NCBI RefSeq assembly: GCF_039839275.1 | Contig: NZ_JBDOQP010000001.1 | Coordinates: 806,001-870,000, forward strand | DNA: 64,000 nt | Direction of reading: 5' to 3' | Source of the DNA: Aerobium sp039839275 | GTDB taxonomy: Bacteria > Pseudomonadota > Alphaproteobacteria > Rhizobiales > Rhizobiaceae | Part shown: positions 17,036 through 25,298 of the stretch, in pieces | Numbering within the stretch: position 1 is the first letter of the stretch | How the letters are laid out: each line of letters starts with the position of its first letter | Program-made: the position numbers and the translations under genes | The notes under the pieces: model-generated | Seen by the model: only the letters and a program-made list of their open reading frames with translations | Told to the model about the DNA's origin: nothing | The model's database searches: none

Positions 17036-18289
17036 GTGACGAGGCGTTATTCGGCTTTCAGTCTGTTTCGCGAAGGACTGCGCGGTCATACCGGGTGGCA
17101 ACCCGCGTGGCGTTCGCCGCAGCCGAAGCGGCGCTACGATGCCATCATCATCGGAGGCGGCGGACAAGGCCTGGCGACCGCTTACTATCTGGCGAAGAAC
17201 CACGGCATGACGAATGTCGCGGTTCTGGAGAAGAGCTGGATCGGCGGCGGCAACACCGGCCGCAACACCACCACCATCCGCTCGAACTATTTCTATCCCG
17301 AAAGTGTCGCCCTCTACGATTTCGCGCTGAAGCTTTATGAAGGGCTGTCGCGCGAGCTCAATTACAACATCATGCTGTCGCAGCGCGGGGTCGTCACGGT
17401 TTCGCATTCCGATGCCGAGATGGAGATGGCGGCGCGCCTCGTCAACGCCATGCAGATCAATGGCACCGATGCCGAATTGCTCGACCGGGATGGCGTGCTG
17501 GAAAAGGCGCCGCTGCTGAATGCAAGCGACGAGGCCCGCTACCCGATTTTCGGCGGCACCTGGCAGGGCAGGGCCGGTGTCGCCCGCCACGACGCGGTTG
17601 CCTGGGGCTATGCGCGGGCGGCGGACGCAAAAGGTATCGACATCATCCAGAACTGCGAAGTGACGGGCTTCATCGTGGAGGACGGCCGATGCGTCGGCGT
17701 CGAAACGTCCCTTGGCCCGATCCGCAGCGATGCGGTGGGGCTGGCAGTCGCCGGCCATTCCGGTGTGCTGGCGGCAAAGGCCGGATTTGCCCTCCCCATC
17801 CGTTCCTACTCGCTGCAGGCGATGGTGTCGGAGCCAGTGAAGCCCTGCCTTGACACCGTGGTGCTTTATCTCGGGACCGGCACGTACCTTTTCCAGTCCG
17901 ACAAAGGCGAAATCGTGGTGGGCGGCGGACTCGACCGGGTGCCGTCCTATGCCCAGCGCGGCAACCCGCCGATGCAGCAACATGTCATATCCGGCATGCT
18001 GGAAATGTTTCCCGCGTTCGGCCAGCTCCGGATGCTGCGCCAATGGGCCGGTGTCGTCGACGTGGTGCCGGACTCCTCGCCGATCATCGGCCCGTCTCCG
18101 GTGCCAGGGCTTTATCTCAATTGCGGCTGGGGTACGGGCGGATTCAAGTCGATCCCGGCGGGAGGCTGGCTGATGGCGCATCTGATTGCCACGGGCGAGC
18201 ATCACGACATCAGTCGACCGTTCGACCTCGAGCGATTTGCGACAGGCCGCCTCGTTGACGAAGCGGCTGGCTCCGGCATCGCACATTAG
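17036..18289 (+). CDS. soxB: Sarcosine oxidase-type beta subunit (FAD-dependent amine oxidase)
   Basis: A 417-residue DAO-family flavoprotein. The FAD Rossmann motif is 'IIIGGGGQGLATAYYLAK' near 36-52, followed by 'GGGNTGRNTTTIRSNY', the hallmark of heterotetrameric sarcosine oxidase SoxB. 'ARHDAVAWGYARAAD' near 183-197 is where the covalent-flavin His lies in the family. SoxB oxidises the N-methyl group of sarcosine, passing electrons to O2 and formaldehyde to tetrahydrofolate via SoxA. The GTG start at 17036 follows GGGAGAGGGCGAGC and gives the usual 'TRRYSAFSLFREGLRGH' N-terminus. First gene of a tight soxBDAG-like operon; the true substrate may be another N-methyl amino acid. Confidence 0.88.
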   Translation: MTRRYSAFSLFREGLRGHTGWQPAWRSPQPKRRYDAIIIGGGGQGLATAYYLAKNHGMTNVAVLEKSWIGGGNTGRNTTTIRSNYFYPESVALYDFALKLYEGLSRELNYNIMLSQRGVVTVSHSDAEMEMAARLVNAMQINGTDAELLDRDGVLEKAPLLNASDEARYPIFGGTWQGRAGVARHDAVAWGYARAADAKGIDIIQNCEVTGFIVEDGRCVGVETSLGPIRSDAVGLAVAGHSGVLAAKAGFALPIRSYSLQAMVSEPVKPCLDTVVLYLGTGTYLFQSDKGEIVVGGGLDRVPSYAQRGNPPMQQHVISGMLEMFPAFGQLRMLRQWAGVVDVVPDSSPIIGPSPVPGLYLNCGWGTGGFKSIPAGGWLMAHLIATGEHHDISRPFDLERFATGRLVDEAAGSGIAH

Positions 18290-18300
18290 GAAACCTGGCC

Positions 18301-18567
18301 ATGCAGCTCTTTTCCTGTCCTTTTTGTGGGTCACGCGATGAGACGGAGTTTGTGTTCGGGGCTGAGGCCGGCAAGACGCGGCCGGAGCCAGCGGCCGAGG
18401 TTTCCGCCGATACCTGGGGCCGCTACCTGCATTTCGCCGACAACCCCCGTGGTCCGACCCGCGAGATATGGCAACACGTGACCTGCGGCGAATTCTTCCT
18501 CATGGAGCGCGACACTGTGAGCCACGCGGTCGCGGCAACGGTCGATCTTCGCGGAGACAAGGCATGA
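18301..18567 (+). CDS. soxD: Sarcosine oxidase-type delta subunit (zinc protein)
   Basis: An 88-residue subunit matching SoxD, the smallest subunit of the tetramer, which binds zinc and helps assembly. Cys6 and Cys9 ('SCPFCGSRDETEF') and the later His-Cys pair ('WQHVTCGEFF') are the likely zinc ligands. The conserved 'RDTVSHAVAATVDLR' tail is also present. It lies 11 bp after soxB, and its stop overlaps the soxA start (ATGA). Confidence 0.9.
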   Translation: MQLFSCPFCGSRDETEFVFGAEAGKTRPEPAAEVSADTWGRYLHFADNPRGPTREIWQHVTCGEFFLMERDTVSHAVAATVDLRGDKA

Positions 18568-21278
18568 GCGGGCGCCGGATCGGCAATAACGCGCAGGCTG
18601 CACTGCGCTTCACTTTCGACGGCAAGCCGCACCAAGGTCAGGCAGGCGACACCATCGCCTCCGCGCTGCTCGGCAGTGGCGTCAGGATCGTCGGGCGATC
18701 ATTCAAATATCATCGCCCACGGGGCATTTTCGGATCCTGGAGCGAGGAGCCCAATGCGATCGTCGACGTCACGTTGGCGGGCGTCACCACGCCTAACCTG
18801 CGTGCGACGACGGAACTGCTGCAGGATGGGATGGACATCCGCTCGGTCAATGCGCGGCCAACCGCCGAGGGAGATCGTCTCGGTCTTCTCGATCGCTTGT
18901 CGCCGTTCCTGCCCGCCGGCTTCTACTACAAGACGTTTCTGTGGCCGGACTGGCATGTCTTCGAGCCGCGCATCCGCGGAATGGCTGGTCTGGGCCGCCT
19001 CGACCCGGGAAACGAGCCTCCGGCGGAGGCGGCCATTGTCAATGCCGTCTGCGACGTGCTGGTGGTCGGCGCAGGGCCGGCTGGCCTCGAGGCGGCAAGA
19101 GACGCGGCCATTGTCGGCGACCGGGTGATTCTCGTCGACGACCAGTTCGCGCCCGGAGGCTCGATGCTGCATCGGGAGCCGGAGGGCGCGGCGTGGGCCG
19201 CAAAGCTGGTGGCGGAGTTCGAACAGGCTGGTGGCAGGCTGCTCCTCCGCACCACTGCCTTCGGCATCTATGACCACAATCTCGTGTGCTGCTGGGAGAG
19301 GCGGATCGGCGCGTCCGACCGGCAGTGGCGCATACGGCCGCGCCGCATCGTGCTTGCGACCGGCGCCATCGAACGGCCGCTGGTGCTGCCCGACAACGAC
19401 CGACCCGGCGTGATGGCGGCAGAAGCCGCGCTCGTCTATCTGCGGCGCCACGGCGTCATGGTCGGGCAGCGCGTGGTTCTGGCAACCAACAATGACAGGG
19501 CGCTGGCCGTCGCCGATGCGCTCCGGCAAGCCGGCGCGCAGGTCACGGTCGCGGATTTGCGCGACGGTGCGACCATCGACGCCATCCACGGCGCGAACGG
19601 CGTCGAAGCAGTGACCGTCTCCGGTAAACGCGTCGAAGCGGACTGCGTCCTGCTTTCCGGCGGGCATACGCCCACCATCCATCTGTTCTGCCAGGCCAAG
19701 GGAAAATTGCGTTACAGCGAGGACATCGCCGCTTTCGTGCCGGGTGACCCGGTCGAGGGCGTGTCGGTCATTGGTGCCGCCGCCGGCGATCTCGGCGACT
19801 ATTCGGTCACACCTGCCTGGCCGAAGCCAGGTTCGAAATCGCGCCAATGGGTCGACTTCCAGAACGATGTGACGCTCAAGGATGTCGAACTTGCCGCGCG
19901 CGAGAATTTCCGGTCCGTCGAGCATCTCAAGCGCTACACGACGCTCGGTATGGCGACCGACCAGGGCAAGACATCCAACATGAACGGGCTGGCGGCGATG
20001 GCCGCCATCACCGGGCGCACTATCCAAAAGACCGGCACCACGACCTATCGGCCGCCATTCACGCCGGTACCGTTCACCGTGGTCGCGGGAAGACGCCGCG
20101 GCGAACTTTTCAACCCGACCAGGCGGCTGGCGCTGGAGGCCGAGCACCGGGCTGCCGGAGCGGTGTTCCGCGAATATGGCGGCTGGCTGCGCGCTGCCTG
20201 GTACGGACAAGGCACGGCCACCGATGAGGTGACACGCGAGGCCCGCCAGGCGCGTGAGACGGTGGCGATCTTCGACGGCTCGCCGCTCGGCAAGATCGAG
20301 GTCTTCGGCCCGCAGGCCGGCGCGCTGGTGGACTACAATTCCTACAACACGCTTTCGACGCTGAAGCCGGGCCGCATCCGCTACGGCTTCATGCTGACGG
20401 AGACAGGCGTAATCTATGACGACGGCGTCGTCTCGAAACTCGCCGACGATCACTATGTGGTCTCATGCTCTTCCGGCCATGTCGCGGGCGTCGTCGCGCG
20501 CCTGGAGGAATGGCGACAGGATCGTTTCGACCCGCGCCAGGTCTTCGTCCACAACCTGACGCCGCACTGGTCGACGCTGACGGCCTGCGGGCCGCGCGCC
20601 AAGGCGCTGGTCGACGCACTGTCGCTGGGCGTCGATCTCGACGATGCCGCGCTGCCGCACATGGCCACGGCTGATGGCAGCTTCGAGGGCGCGCCGGCAC
20701 GGGTCGCACGCGTCAGCTTCACCGGCGACCGCTCCTACGAGATTTCCGTGCCGGGCTCGAAGGCCGCTTCTCTGTGGCAGGCGATGAACGAGGCGGGCAG
20801 GACGCTCGACGCGGTGCTGATGGGGTCCGAGGCGCTGCTGCTGCTGCGCGCCGAGAAGGGGTACATCATTGCCGGCAAGGACACGGACGGTACGTCGATG
20901 CCGCAGGATCTCGGGTTGACGGGGCCGCGCGACAAGCGGGCGGGGGAGTATGTCGGGAAACGATCGCTTTTCACGGAGAACGCGATGCGCGACGACCGCC
21001 AGCAACTCGTCGGGCTGACGGTCTCCGACGGCGGCGCGGCGCTGACGACCGGCTCGCACGCGGTTGCGCAGTCCGGCGGTTCGCGCCGGTCGATCGGCTT
21101 CGTCACGTCGAGCTATGACAGCCCGACGCTCGGTCGCCCGATTGCGCTGGGGCTCATCCAGAACGGCCTTGCGCGCATGGGCGAGGAGATCGAGTTCGTC
21201 CATCTGGGAACGCCGCGCCGCGCGACCGTTTCTGCGCCGTGCGCATTCGATGCCGAAGGGAGCCGCCTCAATGCTTGA
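18564..21278 (+). CDS. soxA: Sarcosine oxidase-type alpha subunit, shorter than usual
   Basis: A 904-residue alpha subunit. In order I see a Fer2-like N-terminal domain (about 10-95, 'FDGKPHQGQAGDTIASALL', 'SFKYHRPRGIFG'), and an NAD/FAD-type disulfide-reductase domain (about 165-450, 'VVGAGPAGLEAARDAA', 'VLATGAIERPLVLP'). The middle region with 'TLGMATDQGKTSN' follows, then a C-terminal GcvT/tetrahydrofolate domain (about 520-890). Characterised SoxA proteins are usually about 960-1000 residues. The missing part appears to lie in the second half of the dinucleotide domain, between 'VTVADLRDGAT' and 'ADCVLLSGGHTP'. The start at 18564 is coupled to soxD. It may act on a sarcosine-like substrate rather than sarcosine. 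Confidence 0.88.
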   Translation: MSGRRIGNNAQAALRFTFDGKPHQGQAGDTIASALLGSGVRIVGRSFKYHRPRGIFGSWSEEPNAIVDVTLAGVTTPNLRATTELLQDGMDIRSVNARPTAEGDRLGLLDRLSPFLPAGFYYKTFLWPDWHVFEPRIRGMAGLGRLDPGNEPPAEAAIVNAVCDVLVVGAGPAGLEAARDAAIVGDRVILVDDQFAPGGSMLHREPEGAAWAAKLVAEFEQAGGRLLLRTTAFGIYDHNLVCCWERRIGASDRQWRIRPRRIVLATGAIERPLVLPDNDRPGVMAAEAALVYLRRHGVMVGQRVVLATNNDRALAVADALRQAGAQVTVADLRDGATIDAIHGANGVEAVTVSGKRVEADCVLLSGGHTPTIHLFCQAKGKLRYSEDIAAFVPGDPVEGVSVIGAAAGDLGDYSVTPAWPKPGSKSRQWVDFQNDVTLKDVELAARENFRSVEHLKRYTTLGMATDQGKTSNMNGLAAMAAITGRTIQKTGTTTYRPPFTPVPFTVVAGRRRGELFNPTRRLALEAEHRAAGAVFREYGGWLRAAWYGQGTATDEVTREARQARETVAIFDGSPLGKIEVFGPQAGALVDYNSYNTLSTLKPGRIRYGFMLTETGVIYDDGVVSKLADDHYVVSCSSGHVAGVVARLEEWRQDRFDPRQVFVHNLTPHWSTLTACGPRAKALVDALSLGVDLDDAALPHMATADGSFEGAPARVARVSFTGDRSYEISVPGSKAASLWQAMNEAGRTLDAVLMGSEALLLLRAEKGYIIAGKDTDGTSMPQDLGLTGPRDKRAGEYVGKRSLFTENAMRDDRQQLVGLTVSDGGAALTTGSHAVAQSGGSRRSIGFVTSSYDSPTLGRPIALGLIQNGLARMGEEIEFVHLGTPRRATVSAPCAFDAEGSRLNA

Positions 21279-21792
21279 GACCATGCGCGATCGCGGCAAG
21301 TTCTGGACGCCGGCACCGGGATTGAGCGCTCGCATAGAGCGAAACGATTTTTCGGCGGGCTTCGTCACAGGCCTCCAGCAGGTGCTGATTTCGGGCGACC
21401 TGGACAAGGCCGCTGCGGCGATCGCACCATCCGCGCGTGAAGTCGGCCTGTGGGGATTGGCGGAGGGGACGCAAACTTGGGTGCGCTTCGCGCGCGACCG
21501 GGCATTGCTGGTCTCAACGGCATCGTTGGAGATCGCGCCTGGATGGCGGGACGGCTATGTGGCCACGCCCTGCGATGATGGCTATGCCGTGATCGACCTG
21601 TCCGGCCCGGCATTGCCCGAAGTTGTAGCCGAAGCGACCTCCGCCGATCTGGAGGCTGGCAGCCCATCGGCCGCGATCCTGTTCGCCGGTGTGACCGCGT
21701 TGCTCTACCGCTCCAACCCCAGAACCGCGCGACTGCATGTCGAGAGCCCGCTTGCCGCCTATCTCTGGCGTTGGCTGGAAGAGCGGAAGTAG
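21271..21792 (+). CDS. soxG: Sarcosine oxidase-type gamma subunit
   Basis: A 173-residue protein in the SoxG position, overlapping the soxA end by eight bases. It shows the GcvT-related features of the gamma subunit ('AREVGLWGLAEGTQTWVRF', 'YAVIDLSGPALPEVV', final 'PLAAYLWRWLEE'). It contributes to assembly and the folate/formaldehyde channel in known enzymes. Sequence conservation of SoxG is low, so the call relies partly on gene order. No glyA, purU or folD follows, unlike many soxBDAG operons. Confidence 0.82.
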   Translation: MLETMRDRGKFWTPAPGLSARIERNDFSAGFVTGLQQVLISGDLDKAAAAIAPSAREVGLWGLAEGTQTWVRFARDRALLVSTASLEIAPGWRDGYVATPCDDGYAVIDLSGPALPEVVAEATSADLEAGSPSAAILFAGVTALLYRSNPRTARLHVESPLAAYLWRWLEERK

Positions 21793-21793
21793 G

Positions 21794-23212
21794 TCAACCG
21801 CCCGAACGCGGGTCGATCGGGTTTACCGTTCTGAGATCGAGCAGCGTTTCGAGCTGGCGGGCGCCGGCCAGGAGTTTTGCCTCACCGCGCGGACGCGCGA
21901 CGACCTGCAGCCCGACCGGCAGCCCTTCCGACGTGAACCCGCATGGCAGTGACAATGCAGGCGCGGTCGACAGCGTGATCGCATAGGCGAGCGCCAGCCA
22001 GTCGATATAGCTGTCGAAGGTGTGGCCGGCGCATTCCGCAACGTAGCGCTGTTCGATCGGGTAGGGCGGCACGATGGTGGTGGGCGTCAGAAGAAGGTCG
22101 TAATCACCGAAGAAGGCGAGCGTGCGCTTGATGATTTCGGCGCGCTGCGTCTCTGCCTCGATGATCTCGGTAAGCGGCAGCTTCAGACCCTTCTCGATGT
22201 TCCAGATCACCTCCGGCTTGAGCAGGTCGGGGTAGTCCTTCAACTTCTGGGCATGGCTGGCAGCGAACCCGCGCGCGCGCAAAACCTGGAATGCGTTGTG
22301 AGCATCGGAGAAATCCGGGTGGGCATCCTCCACCTCGATACCGAGTTCGATGAAGCGATAGGCCGCCTTGCGACAAATCTCCGCCACCTCAGGATCGACC
22401 GGCGTGATGCCGAGATCGGCGCTGAAGGCGACCTTGCGCAGATTGGCAGGGCGGCGCGCTGCCTCGAGATAGCGCGTGCCATCACGAGGCAGGGAGGTCG
22501 GGTCGTGGGGATTCTCGCCCGTCATCGCATCAAGAAACAGCGCGACATCTTCCACCGTGCGCGCCATCGGTCCCTCGACAGACAGGATGCTGTCGACGAG
22601 CGTGCCGGGATCGCTGGCCACGCGGCCTGGGCTCGGACGCATGCCGACGATGCCGCAGAAACTTGCGGGGCTGCGCAGCGAGCCGCCGAGATCCGAACCC
22701 TGCGCGACCCACGCCATGCCGGTGGCAAGCGCCACCGCCGCACCGCCCGACGAACCGGCTGCAGAGCGGCTGGTGTTCCACGGGTTCAACGTCGCGCCGA
22801 ACACTTCGTTGAAGGTATTGGCTCCCGCGCCGAATTCGGGCGTCGCCGACTTCGCATAGACGATGCCGCCTTCCGCCTCGATGTTCTCGACCATGATGTC
22901 GGACCGCTGGGGGACGAAGTCGGCGAAGATCGGCGAGCCCCAGGTGGTACGCACGCCTTCGACCTCGGTCAGGTCCTTGATGGGGACCGGCAGTCCCGCC
23001 AGCCGGCCGCGCTGCGCGACCGGCTTTTCCATTAACGCGCGTGCCCGCTCTCGCGCGCGGTCGAAACACAGCGTCGGCAGCGCATTGACCACGGGATCAA
23101 CGGTCGCGATGCGTTCTTCCAGTGCATCGAGAAGGTCGAAGGGCGAGATTTCCTCGGCCTTGAGGCTGTCGACGATCTCGCTTGCTGACCGGTTGATGAG
23201 CGACGCTGTCAT
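21794..23212 (-). CDS. Amidase (amidase-signature family)
   Basis: A 472-residue amidase with the full Ser-cisSer-Lys triad: Lys79 in 'PVPIKDLTEV', cis-Ser155 in 'AAGSSGGAAVALATGM' and nucleophile Ser178 in 'GSDLGGSLRSP'. It hydrolyses an amide to acid and ammonia; the substrate is unknown. The ATG at 23212 follows CCAGGAGTTCCC. It lies 65 bp downstream of hutC on the same strand, so the two are probably cotranscribed from the hut divergent promoter. It may act on a histidine-related amide (inference). It converges on soxG with a 1-bp gap. Confidence 0.88.
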   Translation of the reverse strand: MTASLINRSASEIVDSLKAEEISPFDLLDALEERIATVDPVVNALPTLCFDRARERARALMEKPVAQRGRLAGLPVPIKDLTEVEGVRTTWGSPIFADFVPQRSDIMVENIEAEGGIVYAKSATPEFGAGANTFNEVFGATLNPWNTSRSAAGSSGGAAVALATGMAWVAQGSDLGGSLRSPASFCGIVGMRPSPGRVASDPGTLVDSILSVEGPMARTVEDVALFLDAMTGENPHDPTSLPRDGTRYLEAARRPANLRKVAFSADLGITPVDPEVAEICRKAAYRFIELGIEVEDAHPDFSDAHNAFQVLRARGFAASHAQKLKDYPDLLKPEVIWNIEKGLKLPLTEIIEAETQRAEIIKRTLAFFGDYDLLLTPTTIVPPYPIEQRYVAECAGHTFDSYIDWLALAYAITLSTAPALSLPCGFTSEGLPVGLQVVARPRGEAKLLAGARQLETLLDLRTVNPIDPRSGG

Positions 23213-23277
23213 GGGAACTCCTGGCGCATTCGTAGGGCTCAGGATGACCGGCGGTCGAGTAGAAGGCAACCGCTTCG

Positions 23278-24000
23278 TCAGCCCTGCGGCGTGAAACGCG
23301 CGACGACGGTGTGGTTGGCGCCTGGATAGGTGAGGCACACGTGCGTGACCGGCATGTCCCCGGTCCAGGTGCGGCGCTCGATCACCAGGCATGCGGTTCC
23401 GGCTTCCACCGCGAGCAACCTCGCGGCGCCGCGGTCGGCAACCATCGCACGAATCGCGTGTTCGGCGCTGCTCCACGGTACGTGGCTCAGGAGCCACGGC
23501 CCCGGTGAAAGGCTCTCGAAGGTTTCGTGGCGCGCTTCCGGCACGGCGTCGAGACTGATGAGGCGCTCTTCAAGGCAGAACGGCGCCTCACCGGCCCAAT
23601 GCAGGCATGTCAGAGCAAGGAGTGGAGCAGACGGTGCAAAGCCGAGCGCGGTGTCGTGAGGGGCGGTTGCGGTTCGGGTGCCGTGCGTGATGCGCTGGTA
23701 GCGATAGGGTTGGCCGAGCGCCTCGACTTCCGCGCGGATGTCGTGGATTTCGAGCACCGCCGCCTGGGACCGTGGCCGCGCGACGAAGCTGCCGGCGCGC
23801 TTGCGGCGATCGATCAGACCCGCCCGCGCAAGCTGCGTCAGCGCCTTGTTCACCGTCATCCGAGAGCAGCCATACTGTTCGGTCAGTTCGTGCTCGAACG
23901 GTATCCGGTGGCCCGGCGGCCAGTCGCCCGAGACGATCCGGGCGCCTATGTCGGCGAGGATGCGTTCATGCAGAGAATTGCCGTCTCCGCTGCCACTCAT
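23278..24000 (-). CDS. hutC: Histidine-utilization repressor HutC (GntR/HutC family)
   Basis: A 240-residue GntR-family repressor. The winged helix is at about 12-75 ('GDWPPGHRIPFEHELTEQYG', 'CSRMTVNKALTQLARAGLI') and the UTRA effector domain at about 95-235. HutC proteins repress hut genes and are released by urocanate. It diverges from hutI across 98 bp that contains a perfect dyad site (24030-24045). The start at 24000 gives a standard N-terminus. The amidase follows in the same direction. Confidence 0.92.
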   Translation of the reverse strand: MSGSGDGNSLHERILADIGARIVSGDWPPGHRIPFEHELTEQYGCSRMTVNKALTQLARAGLIDRRKRAGSFVARPRSQAAVLEIHDIRAEVEALGQPYRYQRITHGTRTATAPHDTALGFAPSAPLLALTCLHWAGEAPFCLEERLISLDAVPEARHETFESLSPGPWLLSHVPWSSAEHAIRAMVADRGAARLLAVEAGTACLVIERRTWTGDMPVTHVCLTYPGANHTVVARFTPQG

Positions 24001-24029
24001 GATCTTGACTCGGCCCGAGCTATCATTTC

Positions 24030-24045
24030 TTATGTATATACATAA
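24030..24045. promoter_or_regulatory. HutC operator (perfect 16-bp palindrome)
   Basis: TTATGTATATACATAA is perfectly palindromic and carries the TGTATATACA core known from HutC sites in pseudomonads. It lies between the divergent hutC and hutI genes. A promoter toward hutI, TTGACT at 24005 with TCTTAT at 24028 (17-bp spacing), would abut it, so HutC binding would block transcription. The assignment is by sequence similarity and position. Confidence 0.85.
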
Positions 24046-24098
24046 TGTCGGCCGCAGGGAAAGGTCGATGTGCCCAACCCCGGACGCAGGAGGAGCCC

Positions 24099-25298
24099 AT
24101 GAAGGTCTGGCGAAACGCAAGAGTGGCGACTCTCGCGCCGGATGCCTCAGGCCTGGGCCTCGTCGACGATGGAGCTGTGGTGGTCGAAAGTGGCCGCATC
24201 GTGTTTGCAGGTGCGCAGGCAGACATGCCCACGGGGCTTGAAGCGGCCGAGACGGTCGACTGTGAAGGACGGCTGATCACGCCGGGCCTCATCGACTGCC
24301 ACACGCACCTCGTCCATGCGGGCAACCGCGCCAATGAATTCGAGATGCGGCTTGCCGGTTCTTCTTATGAGGAAGTCGCGCGTGCCGGCGGCGGGATCGT
24401 CTCGTCGGTGCGGGCGCTGCGCGCAGCGAGCGAGGACGAGCTCGTTGCGCAATCCTTGCCGCGGCTCGACGCGCTCATTGCCGAGGGCGTCACCACTATC
24501 GAGGTCAAGTCAGGCTACGGTCTCGACCTCGACAACGAGGTGAAGTCGCTGCGGGCGGCGCGGCGTCTTTCCAGCGAGCGATCGGTGACGGTCAGCACGA
24601 CGTTTCTCGGGGCGCACGCGTTGCCGCCAGAGATGGATGGCGACAAGGACCGCTACATCGAAGCTGTGGTCCACGAGATGCTGCCTGCCATCGCCGAGGC
24701 CGGGCTTGCGGACGCTGCGGACGGTTTCTGCGAAGGCATCGCCTTCTCGCCGGAGCAGATTGCGCGCGTGTTTGATGCCGCGACGGCCCTGGGGTTGCCG
24801 GTCAAGCTGCACGCAGACCAGCTCTCCGATCTTGGCGGTGCGGGGCTTGCGGCACGCTACGGCGCGCTGTCGGCCGATCACCTGGAATACACGGGTGAAG
24901 CAAGTGCCAGGGCGATGGCCGATGCCGGCACAGTCGCGGTGCTGCTGCCCGGTGCGTTCTACTTCATTCGCGAAGAAAAGCGTCCGCCGGTCGATCTCTT
25001 CCGCAGGCACGGCGTGAAGATGGCGCTCGCGACCGACTGCAATCCAGGCACCTCGCCGCTGACGTCGCTGCTGCTCACCATGAACATGGGGGCGACCTTC
25101 TTCCGAATGACGGTCGATGAATGCCTCGCCGGGGTGACGCGGGAGGCAGCGCGCGCGCTGGGCCTTCTTGGCGAGACCGGAACGCTGGAAGCCGGCAAGT
25201 GGGCGGATCTCGCGATCTGGGATGTCGAGCGGCCCGCCGAACTCGTCTACCGGATCGGGTTCAACCCGCTTCATGCGCGGATATGGAGGGGGCAATGA
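24099..25298 (+). CDS. hutI: Imidazolonepropionase HutI
   Basis: A 399-residue amidohydrolase that opens 4-imidazolone-5-propionate to N-formimino-L-glutamate, the third step of histidine degradation. The metal motif 'LIDCHTHLVHAGNR' has His68 and His70. 'TIEVKSGYGLDL', 'LGAHALPPE', 'KLHADQLSD' and the metal Asp in 'LATDCNPGTSP' are all HutI hallmarks. The ATG follows CAGGAGGAGCCC. The stop overlaps the hutH start (ATGA). Confidence 0.96.
   Translation: MKVWRNARVATLAPDASGLGLVDDGAVVVESGRIVFAGAQADMPTGLEAAETVDCEGRLITPGLIDCHTHLVHAGNRANEFEMRLAGSSYEEVARAGGGIVSSVRALRAASEDELVAQSLPRLDALIAEGVTTIEVKSGYGLDLDNEVKSLRAARRLSSERSVTVSTTFLGAHALPPEMDGDKDRYIEAVVHEMLPAIAEAGLADAADGFCEGIAFSPEQIARVFDAATALGLPVKLHADQLSDLGGAGLAARYGALSADHLEYTGEASARAMADAGTVAVLLPGAFYFIREEKRPPVDLFRRHGVKMALATDCNPGTSPLTSLLLTMNMGATFFRMTVDECLAGVTREAARALGLLGETGTLEAGKWADLAIWDVERPAELVYRIGFNPLHARIWRGQ

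Noticed and set aside
18699..20453. 584-codon open frame on the minus strand
   Set aside because: It is antisense to soxA, which has clear domains; the composition is that of a GC-rich shadow frame.
22022..23035. 337-codon open frame on the plus strand
   Set aside because: It is antisense to the amidase with its intact catalytic triad; no recognisable motif.
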